A stretch of 64,000 nt of DNA, from NCBI GenBank assembly GCA_008828725.1, contig MEHQ01000031.1, forward strand, positions 463,807-527,806, in the 5' to 3' direction. Position numbers and translations under genes: made by a program. This DNA is from Saccharina japonica (taxonomy: Eukaryota > Sar > Phaeophyceae > Laminariales > Laminariaceae). The notes beneath the pieces are model-generated. The model did not search any database. It saw only the letters and a list, made by a program, of their open reading frames with translations, and was not told the DNA's origin. Of this stretch, positions 1 to 12,700 are shown in pieces. The stretch's first letter is position 1; the number at the start of each line of letters is the position of its first letter.

Positions 1-602
1 ATTACTTACTATTAGTGTGTATTACTTACTATTAGTGTGTATTCATTACTAGTAGTAATTAGAGCTCCTCAAGTGAGGAGAGCCTCAGAGAAAACAATGG
101 TTGGTGCACCCTTTACCGCAGCAGGCGTCACAAGCGTAAGCGAAAAGCACCGAAAACACGCGAAACGACAAAAAAAAAACTACAAATAACAACGTGCCGG
201 CAGCAGTAAAACAAAGCACCGAAACCGCAAAACAGACGCGCGCTTACGATAGAGGTACGTACGTACGAGCACTTTTCGGCTGGATTTTTTTTTTTCTGAA
301 CGATCGGGCTCCTTAACCCAAACTCGTCTGTATTTCATCCTAATGTTTCGCGAAAAATTTTCCATCGTATATTTAAGCCATGGGATTGTTCGTCGGATCA
401 AGTCGCTTAGCAACTTCTTTTTTTCCTCCAAAATAAGTTTTGTTTTGGGTGAAGTATAGAGCTTGTCGAAGTGGCCACCCTCGAAAAATCTAATAAGTCA
501 CCACCCTTACACGGCAAAAACCGAAGCACCTCTACCGCAGCATGCGTCAACACCGTCAGCAACAATCACTGTCTGTTCCTTTCTCGCGCCTCCAAAAAAA
601 AG

Positions 603-792
603 GATCCGACGGACGGGGCTACCTGGCTCGCACGTACTACGCCGAGATCGAGTACGTGCTACCCGAGGCCGTCATGCAACCAGTGTGGAACTCCGTCAAG
701 ACCCCCGATGGAGCGGTGGACTTCGGGCTGAGCTATCACCGGGCCTTTTACTCCAAAGACTACGACGACTACCACGATATTTACCTGCAAAG
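603..792 (+). CDS. Unknown gene, exon a
   Basis: Encodes a stretch from GSDGRGYLARTYYAEIEY to YHDIYLQ and ends CAA AG before donor gtaaag (phase 2). The upstream acceptor is the weakest boundary: the AG at 601-602 follows an A-run, with a pyrimidine-rich tract before that. A C-tailed repeat begins only a few bases past the donor. Confidence 0.65.
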
Positions 793-3700
793 GTAAAGGG
801 GGGTGTACTCGTTATCGTGCATGGCCGTAGTCGTATGACCATAGACCCTCGCATCCCTAATCAGAGGCAAGCGGGGAGGCCGGGGGGGGAAGGGTAACCA
901 TTTATTTTTACCGGTACTGTCGGCCAGCCCTGTAGAAAGAAGCCTCCTTGTCGAAAATGTTGCTGTTTTTTGTTGAAAGATTGATGAATAGTCGGCTACT
1001 GAGCGAATAAAACACACACCTACGCTTCGTATCGTAGGGCAAGTGTGTCTTTCTGCTGCGGGTATGGAGACTGTTCGAGCCGCAAGGCAAGCTCCTTGGA
1101 AGAGGCTGGATGCAAGGTGGTTACTGTAATCCGTGAGAGGCATAGCAGACACCTAAAACAAAACCCACCCCCCCCCCCCTGCTCCACCCTCCCCTTCTAA
1201 CCTGGACGTGAAAACACCGGCGCACGGAGCGAAGCACGAGGCGCGAAATACGAAATACATGTTGTTGTTAATCTCGCATTAGCTCATCGCCATCGTCTAG
1301 TTCGTGGTTACAAGTCAGACTACAATCATGCTTGGGGGGGACACATGAAACAAATTATAGGGGAAAGCTGGAAATAAAGAGGGAACCACAAACCTGAAGA
1401 CAGGAACGCGTGCAAAGCAAAAAGCCAAATGAAATTGGCAGGTTTAACGTGCGTATCAGATACGTTACATTCTATGGACGAAGTGAGCGTATGCTAGTTC
1501 CGGAAGAACCGCACGAAGACACGCCCCGAAAGGCTCCACACCGACTAGACGCGTTCCCGGGGGCCTCACACTCCAATGGCTTACCTAAGCGCCATATCAC
1601 TGTCGGAGGGGCTCGAAAACTCGTACACGACTTTCCCACGGGACAACCAACGGTAGCAGAACCCATATGCAGCTAGGCTAGAAGTTTGGGGACAATAAGG
1701 AAGAGAAAGAACCCGCAGAAAGGATAAGAGTCAAACGAGCGACGTCACTGAGATAAGAGAAAGGTCAACAAGTATGGGTGTGATCTCATGCCGCAGCAGA
1801 GAGGCCTCATTGATCCCAAACTATATACGAAGTACGATTTAACCTACGACGCAATGTTACAACAGTAATCTGACACAGAAAAGAGGTGAAGCCCGCAGGG
1901 CAGAACCCCTTTTCAGAAAAGCCTCTTTGTTGTACTGGGAGGCAGTGATTGAGTATCACTCCGTGAGCGATATCGCAGCTCTACAACAGCACGACAAAGT
2001 AGAAAGAGGCTAGGAGAAAAAAACAGACCATCCCGCCCGCCCATCGTTGGTAGCGAGGTTGTACCGTCGACAACGACATCAGTTTTGTTAGTGTTTATTT
2101 TACGGGGGTACCTACTCTCTGCGACGAGGTGCCGCGTTGATTGCTAGGCAATCAACGCGGGAGTAGTAACCCTGGGTGAGCGTCTCCGGCTGATCGCAGC
2201 AGGAGGCCTCATTGATCCCAAACTATATACGATTTAACCTACGACGCAATGTTACAACAGTATCAGATACGTTACATTCTATGTACGACTCTTGGGAAAC
2301 ACGAAACATGGACAAATCATATTGAAACATAAAAACGAAAGAGATTTCGTACGTACGCAGTTCTACACACCGACGTGCCTATTCGTAATATATATATACG
2401 AACCCTTCCGCCGCTTCTGTTTTCTCGTCCCCCTCTTTCCTGTCGAAACCTGAAACCAAAATACAAAAGGTGGCGTATGGAGGACTTGCCTTGGCAAGTG
2501 ACATGCGTGAACCGCATAACGGGAGAAAACCGCGACGTCCCGTACGGGGAGTTCAACGAGGGCCGCGGATACTGCAACCAGCCGGAAGAGTACAAGGTGA
2601 AACGCCAATTCCAACTAGCCATATAGACCTCGTACCACTCTGGGAGGGGGCGGAAATGTAAGGACCGTGTGGGTGTTCATCTCTACAGTTAAACGATCCT
2701 TATATTTTCGTCTACAGAGGTATAATAATAATTTGACGGTACGTTTGTTTGCCTGCCTTTGCTTCCAATATTCCACTCCAGAGTTCAGGGCAGCCTGTCC
2801 TGTGACCAGAGACTAGATTGAGGCGATTCGTTGCAGTAATGAAAAACAGCCAACAGCAATACCATGGGTGTTGGTCGGGGTGGTGATGGTGGTGGTGGTG
2901 GTGGTGGTGTTGGTGGTGTTGGTGTTGGTGTTGGTGGTGGTGGTGGTGGTGGTGTTGGTGGTGGCCTTGGTACCATCGCCGTTGTCCTTGCTATTAATAG
3001 GGATGGACTTCTATTTTCCACCTCTATGTCGACTTGATAAGCGTGGGAGGTATCCTCCAGCAAGGGCCGAGATATAGTCCCCGTTCGTCCGCTTATTATT
3101 ACATCAGTCTACACCAAGCACAAAAACACCGAGTGCAGCCGCCGGCATTTTTAAGGGGGACCCTACCGCCGTTCCCCCCGAATAGTGCTAGGCTTCCATC
3201 TTGCATATCGCAAGAAAAATTCTCTGGGCTGCTGTGTATTCCGTCGAATCAACCAAAACACTACCCCGAGCGCCGCGAGTTCAAGAACACGGAGCGGTCA
3301 GACGGGCTGGTGCTTGCGGCGGGGGGTAGCTCTTATGTCCCTTCCTGTTTCAGCCGATAAGCGTCACTAGGCTGAGTCACCACCTTATTTCTTGGCACAT
3401 GTTGAGTCTTTTGTTGTTGTTGTTGTTGTTTTTCAATATTTTTGTTTTTGGTGATATGCACCGCGATGGGATTATTTGCTAACGTATTCTTCGACAGCAA
3501 AACATGTTTGCGTCCGATTTTGAGTGAGGTATGTAATAAGCCACTCGCCCCGAGTGGCCTACACGCGGTAGTAGTGAAAATCATGGCATCATACCCTCCC
3601 CCCCCCAGTCGAGGCCCATTTCCCCTTGCTGGTGACTTTGCTACTGGGGTGGCCACTTAAGCCGTTGTGGAAACCTAGAGCATTTGTTTTTTGTTTTTTG

Positions 3701-6700
3701 ACGTGCCAATGCTAACCCTCCCAACTTCGAAGTAAAAAGTCGGCATACTGTCGTAACGCGAAAACTGGCCATTCTCCGGCGAGCCGAAAAAAACGCCAAC
3801 AAGGTGCAACTCTGGAAGCTTTCGGTGTCGCATTTCGGTGTCGCATCGTATTTCGGTTTGCTGGTTCGGTTTAGCGTGTCGGTTTGTGATGTCGACTTGA
3901 CGGTTCGGTATATCGCTTCGTTTTTTTTAGCGTGTCGATTTGGCGGTTCGGTTTGTCGTTGCGGTTTGGCCGTTCCGTTTAGCGTTTCGGTTTAGCGTTT
4001 CACTTCGACGTTTCGGTTTGACGGCTCTCTTCGTCGTTTCGGTTGAGCGTTTCACTTCGGCGTTTCGGTTTGATGGCTCAGTGTGCCGTTTCGGGTTGTC
4101 GTTTCGGTTCGTCGTTTCGGTTTGTTGTTTAGGCTTGCCGTTTCGGTTTGTCGGTTCGGTTTGTCGGTTCGGCTTGTCGATTCGGTGACGCGTTTCGGTT
4201 GGGGGTTTCATTTTGACGTTTCAGCCCGGCGTTCTGGTTTCGCGGGTCGTTTTCGCGCTGTTTTTCTCAGCCAATCTCGGATGCTAAGCCGGAAGTAGGT
4301 ACAGAAAGGAGTTATTATAGACTTTGAGCGTCCTAGTATGTACGTGTCTCCTTGTTTTGCGGTTTGGTTTTCCCTGAGTTGTTTTTTTCCTTCTTCTTTC
4401 AGGGGATGTTTATGAGTGATCAACGTTGAAGGTACTGCAGTCCAATAGGCTACTGTAGTCCAATAATCCACTGTAGTCCAACAGGCTACTGTAGTCCACT
4501 AGGCTACTGTAGTCCAACAGTCTACTGTAGTCCAGTAGTCCACTGTAGGCCAATAGTATACTGTATTCCAATAGTCCACTGTAGTCCAATATTCCACTGT
4601 AGTCCAATAGGCTACTATAGTCCAATAGGCTACTGTAGTCCAATAGCCCACTGTAGTCCACTAGGCTACTGTAGTCCAGTAGTCCTCTTTAGCCCAATAG
4701 TCTACTGTAGTCCAATAGGCTGCTGCGACAGTCCAATATGTGCATTTCCTTGTTTGATTTCCCTTGGCTTTCTTCTTTCAGGGAATGTTTCTGAGTGATC
4801 AAAGTTGAACCTCTTTCTTGCTGCCAGCACATCATCGGATGGCAAAAACACAACACCAAGAATGAACACTCTCGACGATCTCAACTCCCCCCCCAAACCA
4901 ATGCCTGCCTAACCAAACTATGTTCTCAGGTGGTGCTCGGACAAGGGTATCCCGTGGTGAGCTCGCGATTCCAAGACCCACGAGACACCAACAACTCCTA
5001 CTGGTCGCCGGACTCCGTGCCTTCGGTGAAGGCCCAGTCGTGGGCAGCCAACTACCGGGACGGCCTCTGCGGCATCCGGGAGATGGACGACGGTTTTGAT
5101 CTCGACGACCCGGCGTTAGACGAAAGGTGTGTCACCTCCGACTGGAGGAGATCGCGCTTGCGATTAATGGGCGGCCGCTTCTCGATGTTTTTCACGGTCA
5201 GAGGGCTCCTTGGCCGTGATATTCCCTCCGGAGGGGGCGCGCCTTGTTTTAGACCCCCCCCGTCCCTGTTCGCACTTACTTCCCTGGTTGAACTCCCAAC
5301 AGACAAGACGGTGGTAGTGGATTGTGGGATTTTCCGGCCGCTTGTTGATGGATCAACACCCCCCCCCCCCTATAAATGTATGATATATTTATAGGTTGGG
5401 TTGGCGTCGGTTGGCAACGACGCTGTAAAACACGCCACTCGCTGCGTGAGCTAGACAACCAGGGTGCCGTTTTTTTTTTTTTTGGCGGTCACCAAAGCTG
5501 GCGGTCGAGTAGATCATTTGTGCGGGGTGGAGAACCTTTGCTCCGCACAAGGGGAATGGTCGTATCACGTAGTGTTAATATGGTAAGGCATCCGCGAGGC
5601 AGTTACATAGTAAAACCCATTGCTGTCTCCGGAAGTGGCCACACCAGAAATTAAATTAACTCATTGAAGCTGTCGTCCATATGCAAGTCCGCCTCAGAGA
5701 CGGTTCTTAGCAGGATGCAGCTCACCCTCCATGCGACTCGCCCAATACCTCACGGCGCTTGCTTCGCGCTTGGTGCAAGCAATGTCTGCCTGGTTGGTGA
5801 AAACCCAACGTGCTCCGTCCCGGCATTGTAGGGATGCGAGGGTCTATGGTCATATGACTACGGCCGTGCACGACATGAGTACACCCCCGCACCAAGCAAT
5901 GTTTGCCTGGTCGGTGAAAACTTGACTTGCTCCGTCTCGGCATTGTAGACATACGAGGGTCTATGGTCATACGATTACGGCCATGCATGGCATGAGTACC
6001 CCCCACACACAGCGCTGCGAGGCTTATGTATATTTTTCTTAAGCGCTACAACATACTTCTACGCTTGTATTTTAGAACATAGGGTAGCTTAAGGTATAAA
6101 AGTAGTTCAATGTAATGTTGTTTTTGGAGCAGAATAGGCATAACCGTACGAAAAGGTAAGAAGGCACAAAGCATGATGTTACGGAAGAAACTTGTTAACA
6201 GTACTCGTACTATTACACAGTGAGTTAACACCAAAACCTCGTTTTGTTTTGCATTTTTGTATCGATAGAAAAAAAACATAAACTTAGCAAACACATGGCA
6301 GAATGGACAGGGTTTAAACCTTCACCGCGCCACCCGCCCGCCCCCGCTCGCCTCTGCCCTTGCTCTCGCCCATCTCCTGTTGGTAGATGTTGATTGTCGG
6401 AGTAAAAGTAGCATCTCTGCGGATGTCGTTTAGGGGCGTCATAGCAGACATAACTGCGGGAAATTCTAAGAAAGCACAACTAAAAACAAAAATCAAGATA
6501 AAACTTTGTGGAAACAAGCATAATCACTACAGGAAAAAAAATGCATATACGTAAGCGTGCACGGCTTTCGCCCTGGATCCTCTCGCCCTTTCCATTTGTT
6601 CTCATTCGTCCCCTCTTGGTGTGTGTGTGTGTGTGTTTTTTTTGTTTGTCGCAGAGTTGTGGAGGATCGCAGTACTTGCTCGAACATCGCGGACAACCCA

Positions 6701-9700
6701 ATCCACGACACGCTGCCCGACAAGCTCGTGGGGACGCACACGGTGGTGGAGACTCGCTTGGCGAAGTACGTGGCCATCTCTCTGCTCACTCGTGACCTAC
6801 TGGACACTAGCGCGGTGAGAGTTTTAACGTTTCGCGTGCTACGGCATGAGTATATAGCACCTACGAACGTTTTTTTCATGGCCATTTTCACGGGCCGGGT
6901 CAAACCTCACGGGTCGGGTCGGTACGGGTCGGTTAACGGGGACCGGGCCCGATCCGTGACAATTTGAACACCTCTTGACCCGACCCGACCCGGCCGACCC
7001 GACCCGGACCCGACCCGACCCGGCAACCCAACCCGACCCGACCCGACCCGACGCCGACCCGATCGACCAAACCGGTCCGACCCCACCCGACGGTCCGACC
7101 CGGACCTGAGCCCTTCGGGTCTACCCGGTCCGGCCCGACCGGACCCGGTACCGACCCGGTCAGGTCGAACGTGCCGGTCCCGTGCCACACCCGACCCGCC
7201 TGCCACGCGGTTCCCCCGATCCGACCCGGTCTCGACCCTGTCCGACCCACCGCGAAGCCATCCGACCCGACTCCTACTCCGGCCCGACCCGGTCCCGGTC
7301 GAGTCCGGTTCGGTCTGGTCCAACTCGGACCGGTCCGACCCGGTCCGAGTCCGGTCGGCCTCGGAACGACCCGGTCTGATGTTCACTCGGCCCAGTCCTA
7401 CCCGGTCCACTCAGTCCGTAACCGACCCAGTCGACCCCACCCGATCTCGTTCCGACCCCGTCCCGGACCGGATCCTGATCCGACTCCGGAACGACCGACC
7501 CGGTCCCGTCCGACAAGACCCGATCCGGTGTCCGACCCGCTCCCGTCATGTCCCTTAGACCAAGTCCGTCCGGTCCCACCTGTTCGCACCCGACCCGACC
7601 CCGTCCCGACCCGACTCCGACCCGAACGGTCCGTCCGACCTGACCCGACCCGACCCGAGGGCTCGGAACGGTCCGACACGGTCCGATCCGACCCGACCCG
7701 CCGCTCCCGACGTCCGACCCTCGACCCCGGTCCCGGGCCGCTGGGCCCGATCACGAACTACACTCACTTCCGACCCTAGTCCGGGTCCGTTCCGACCCGG
7801 TCCGACTGTGCCAGTCCGAACCCGGTCCGGTCCCGGCCCGGTCCGGTCCAGTGCTGATCCCGGTCCCGTCCCGCGACGACACGGTCCGCACCTACCGGGT
7901 CCGACCCGCGCCACCCGACCCGAGTCCAATCGTCACGGACCCGACGCCGTCTCGACTCCGATCGGAACCGACCCGGTCCGACCCGGTCTCGACCCGACGC
8001 GACCCATCCCGACCCGACCTCGTACCCACCCGGTCCCTGCCACACGGTGACCGGGACCGACCCGACGTGACGACCCGGTCCAGTCTGAACACGACCGGGT
8101 CCCGGCCCGACCCACCCGTCCCAGTCCGGTCCAACCCGGTCCAACGTCCGACCCAACCCAATGCGACCCGACCCGACCGTGAGTGAACCCCCAGGATACG
8201 CCCGGCGAATCTCCCGAACACCCCACGATTCCACTATATCTATTTGAAATTCTGAAAACGTTTACCGTTATTATACCCGTATGAAATCTCTCTCTTCAGA
8301 CCCGACCCGAAACCCTCGGACCCGCCCCGAATTCTTCTACCGCGACCACCGAGTCCCGACTTCCGTGCTATTTCATTTACACGAAACCTTCTTGAACCCG
8401 ACCTGTGAGGTTGGGGCCATGACTAATTTTGAAGAGCCCTGGTTTTTGTTTTAAGCTCCAAACTTGAGAAAAGCTTTGTACCTCACCCACATTTCCTGAC
8501 CGGACCCGCGGGGTTGGGGCCATTACTCATGAAGAGCCCTGCTTTTTGTTTAGTCTCCAAGCTTCAGCGGCAACCGACGTTATTTTAACAAAAACAAAAC
8601 AAAAATGCAAGCTACATAATAAGCCCGGTACAAAACTCTATGGTCTAGGTATAATAGGTAATTTCACGAGCAATGCGGAAAAATAAATCACATTCTAGAT
8701 CCAAAATTATGTTCGGGAATATACTGATATAGTGATATATGACGGGGGAACTATAGTAAATACTAGTAAACAGCACCTACGGTAGACACAAGAGCCTATA
8801 TGTTTCCCTATTTTTACTACCAATATTTGGTCCTATTTACTAGTGTTTACTATGCTCCCCCGTAATAGTATGAGCGGTCCTCAGTCGAGCCCCGCCCCTT
8901 TTCAGCGAGCTATGGTATGTTTCGGCTCGAAAGTGCTACGTACCGTAGCACGGGTCCACGTGCGTGAAAAGTGTTTTGTCGTAGATCGGGGGGCGGGGGA
9001 GCGAGCTGCTGAGGCAATCCGTTCGTGCGTTCGTTCGTTGCGCACGCCGCAGCGTTATCCTAGATCCGACGCCCCGAGTTCATGGTCTACTACCGCAGTA
9101 GATCGTTCAGGTGGGCTAGACTTCTCCCCTCTATATACATGATCTGTATGATCTGTATGATCTGTATGATCTGTATGATCTGTATGATCTGTATGATCTG
9201 TATGATCTGTATGGTATAGTATTATCTGTATCATCTATTAATAGTATGATCTGTATGTTCTTTATGGTCTGTATGATATGTGTGATTTGTATGATATGTA
9301 TGATAGGTATGATCTGTATGACCTGTATGATCTGTATGGTATGTATGATTTGTGTGACCTGTACGATCTAGTACGATCTGTATGATCTAGTATGATCTAG
9401 TATGATTTACATAGTATAATCTGTATGATCTGTATGACGCCGCACTTGCGCACGTGCTTGCTGGGTGGGATCTGTGCGTATGACATGGCTCTTGCACAAC
9501 GCCAATTCATTGCAGAAAGAGCTCGTGCGTACCTGGTACATAACAATAAAAATATACCAACACCTACCTATATATGAGTGATCAAGAGTGCTGAGAGACA
9601 ACTTGCGCGAGCACTCGAGCCCGCTACTGCTTTCCATCGTATTATGTTGCCCACGCTAGCTAAACCCGGTACCTGAACCTTAACAGTAGCAACCTAATCC

Positions 9701-12700
9701 CGTGGGCCTGAAATGCTTCGCAGGTCCTCGCCTCCTTCGAAGGCGGACTAGAAGGCCAGGACGATTTGATGGCTCTTATTTCGGGCAGCGGTCTCGACCT
9801 CTTCGACTGGGCCGGCGGTCGCGAGATCGGCTCAACTTACCATCCGCAGGTACGAACTCGCAGGGCACATAGGAGTCGTATATGCAACAGAGTATCGCAT
9901 TTTATGGTGGCGGAACAGGTATTTCAGCGGGGTGCTGGATTGTAACCCCTCAAAAAGACGCATGCCACGGACTGTAGAGGTGCTCCATGTTTTTTTCGGA
10001 GCTCCTCACTTCGAGGAGGAGCTCCGTACCTCAATACCTGCAGTAGTAACCGGAAACATGGTTTTGGAGGAGATTGAACGTGCTACATACCCGATGAGCG
10101 AGCAACTACTCTACTATCACACCTATTGCAAGACGCGACTGAACGTACGTCGATTTCGAGTTAACCCATTCAGAACTGAAAAAAATATCCCACACTAATT
10201 CCAAGTAATTTGTCCCCAAAAACTTAAGGGGTTAAGGAGCCCGACCGTTCAGAAAATGTTCAGCCAGAAAGTGTTACCTTTAGGGCCCCTTTTAACGAAG
10301 AAGAAAAAAAATCAATTTGGGAAAAAATATGTATATTAAAATCCACTTTTCATTGGTCAACACACGCACCAGCACCAAAGATTAGGATCTTGGGGCATAA
10401 TATTTGGTGCTGGTGCGTGTGTTGACCAATGAAAAGCGAATTTGAATTTTATTTTTTCCAAATTGAAATTATTATTATACTCGTTAATTCGGGCCCTTAT
10501 CGTAGCACGCGTCATAACTGGTCCCACGTATTTGGGGCCAAACTACTTGGAATTAGACTGGGAGTTTTTCTTTTTCTTTTCAGTTCTCAATGGGTTAAGA
10601 AGAGCGTCCATAACAAAAGAGAAAACGGGATTTTTGACCCCTTTGGATAGGGCCAAACAGCAGTGTGAAATCACGAATCGAGATTAAATCTTAAAACAAA
10701 TTAATAGGATTGGCTACGAGAGCCTGCTGCATACCCCGAAGCTGGTACCTGGGGAGCAGGGACCTGCCCTGAGTGCCTCTGTATACTTTATCCAAGGTAG
10801 AGGTCCCATTTCTCGGGAAAAATGGGACATCTTACTTGTCTTTATTACGGAGGACCATAGTAAATAGGACCAAATTTAGTTAGTAATAAAAGGGAAATAT
10901 ATAGGTTTTTGTGTGTACTTTTTTTTTTTTTTTTTCCCATCCCATTTATTATCTTCGCACTTCTGTCTTTCTCCCTCCCTATTAATAGTCGTAACTCAGA
11001 TCCGGGGTCACAAAGTAGGCTCCTCTCCCTCCTCCCCCACTACGGTTCTTGCCTTGATTTTTATCGCTCAGAGGGTTCAGCCTTCCCAACGCTCGTCGAT
11101 TTTCATCGAATTTTGCCAACTCACGCTCTCGCGCTTTCCGCTAGTCAAGATTTTTTTCCCGAGAAAAAGTCCCTATGGGCATGCACTCGGGGGGGCTCGA
11201 ACTCGAGACGTTGACGCTAACAAGCTTCGTGGTTACCTGCTAGCCCACCGGGGCGACCGGACTATATAGGTCCTATTTACTATGGTCCTCCGTAATAGTG
11301 TAAATAAGTTCGCAAAGGGGCATCATTTTTAGGGGACACACTATGTCCCATTTTTCGGCCAAGTACCCATATAGGGTTAATTAAGAGCGGTGAATTCGGC
11401 TTGACAGGGAACCTTATATATCCAGTTTCCGTCCTACCCCCAACTTTTTCCGCTTACGTACGAGCTTTTTTGCGCTCTTCAAACAGACCACGACGATGTC
11501 CCGATTTAAGAGAGGGTTTCGCTCTTATCCCGGGATATCACCAAATCGGTCTCAACCCATTCAGAACTGAAAAAAAGTATACCACACTAATTTCAAGTAG
11601 TTTGTCCCCGAATATGTGGGACCAGTTACTAAGGGGCTAACCGGGGATGCGACCGGTTCCGAGATAAGAGCGGTGACACTCTGGCCTGTTCCGAGGGGCT
11701 CTTAAATCGGGAACCCTACTATTAATACTGCAATTGTGACTTTTATGAGACGAGAAACGAGTTGTGTTTTTTTCAATGAGCGGAAGAAAGCTCGTCGACT
11801 GGCGAGTGCACTCAGCAAAGAGCGAGAACAACAGCGCTAAAGCAAAGAGCCATGCATAGTATGGCAACCGGGCAACGAATCGGGCGCGTAATCGCGGTAA
11901 GTTGAAAGCTCCGTGAAAGAGCTGTTGTTTTTGTTTTAAACCACCGAAAGAGGAAGCCTAAAGCTATCGAACAGCCGGGCCAAAGACGCGAACAGCTGCT
12001 GATTGTGCCGGGTCTCTGATCCCGCACGTACATATTTATAGCTATACAGTACGTGTCTACTAGGTATAATATATGCAACATATGCATGGATGCAACATGC
12101 AATTTGTACTACGTCGTAGCTAAGTTTTCTCACAACTGTAGGTTTGCCTTCGATTTTTGTCACGATACGAAGTATGTACAGTATACCGTAGGGGGGGGGG
12201 GGGTACTCATGTCGTGCATGGCCGTAGTCGTATGACTATAGACCCTCGTTGGGCTATTGTTGAAGCAGGGGGGGGGGGGGGGGGGGGTACTCATGTCGTG
12301 CATGGCCGTAGTCGTATGACTATAGACCCTCGTTGGGCTATTGTTGAAGCAGGGGGGGGGGGGGGGGGGGGTCGTTGGGATATTGTTGTTACGCTATACG
12401 TGGTCGTTGGGATATGGCTGCGGATTGGCTGACTGCAAGTCGGCCACTAGCAATTAGTTGGCATTAGTTGGCTAAGTATTATAGTTAGTTGCGCCCGGTA
12501 TTTTTGCGGAGAGGTCTGCGTCGTTGTTATCTGATTTGGCTCGTTTTCGGCTCGAGGGGTGTGTTTCTTATTAATGTCAAAACCTCATAAAGTCAGTCAG
12601 TTAGCTTGCTTTCGTCATCCAACTACTATTACGAGGGACCACAGTCAATACGTAGGATCAAACGTTTTTGTTTTTGGTTTTTTGTCCATCCCATTTATTA

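Noticed and set aside
6907..8234. Long open frames (up to about 200 codons) on both strands
   Set aside because: They arise from the stop-poor GACCC pentamer satellite in every frame and encode only Arg/Gly/Pro/Ser/Asp-type repeats.
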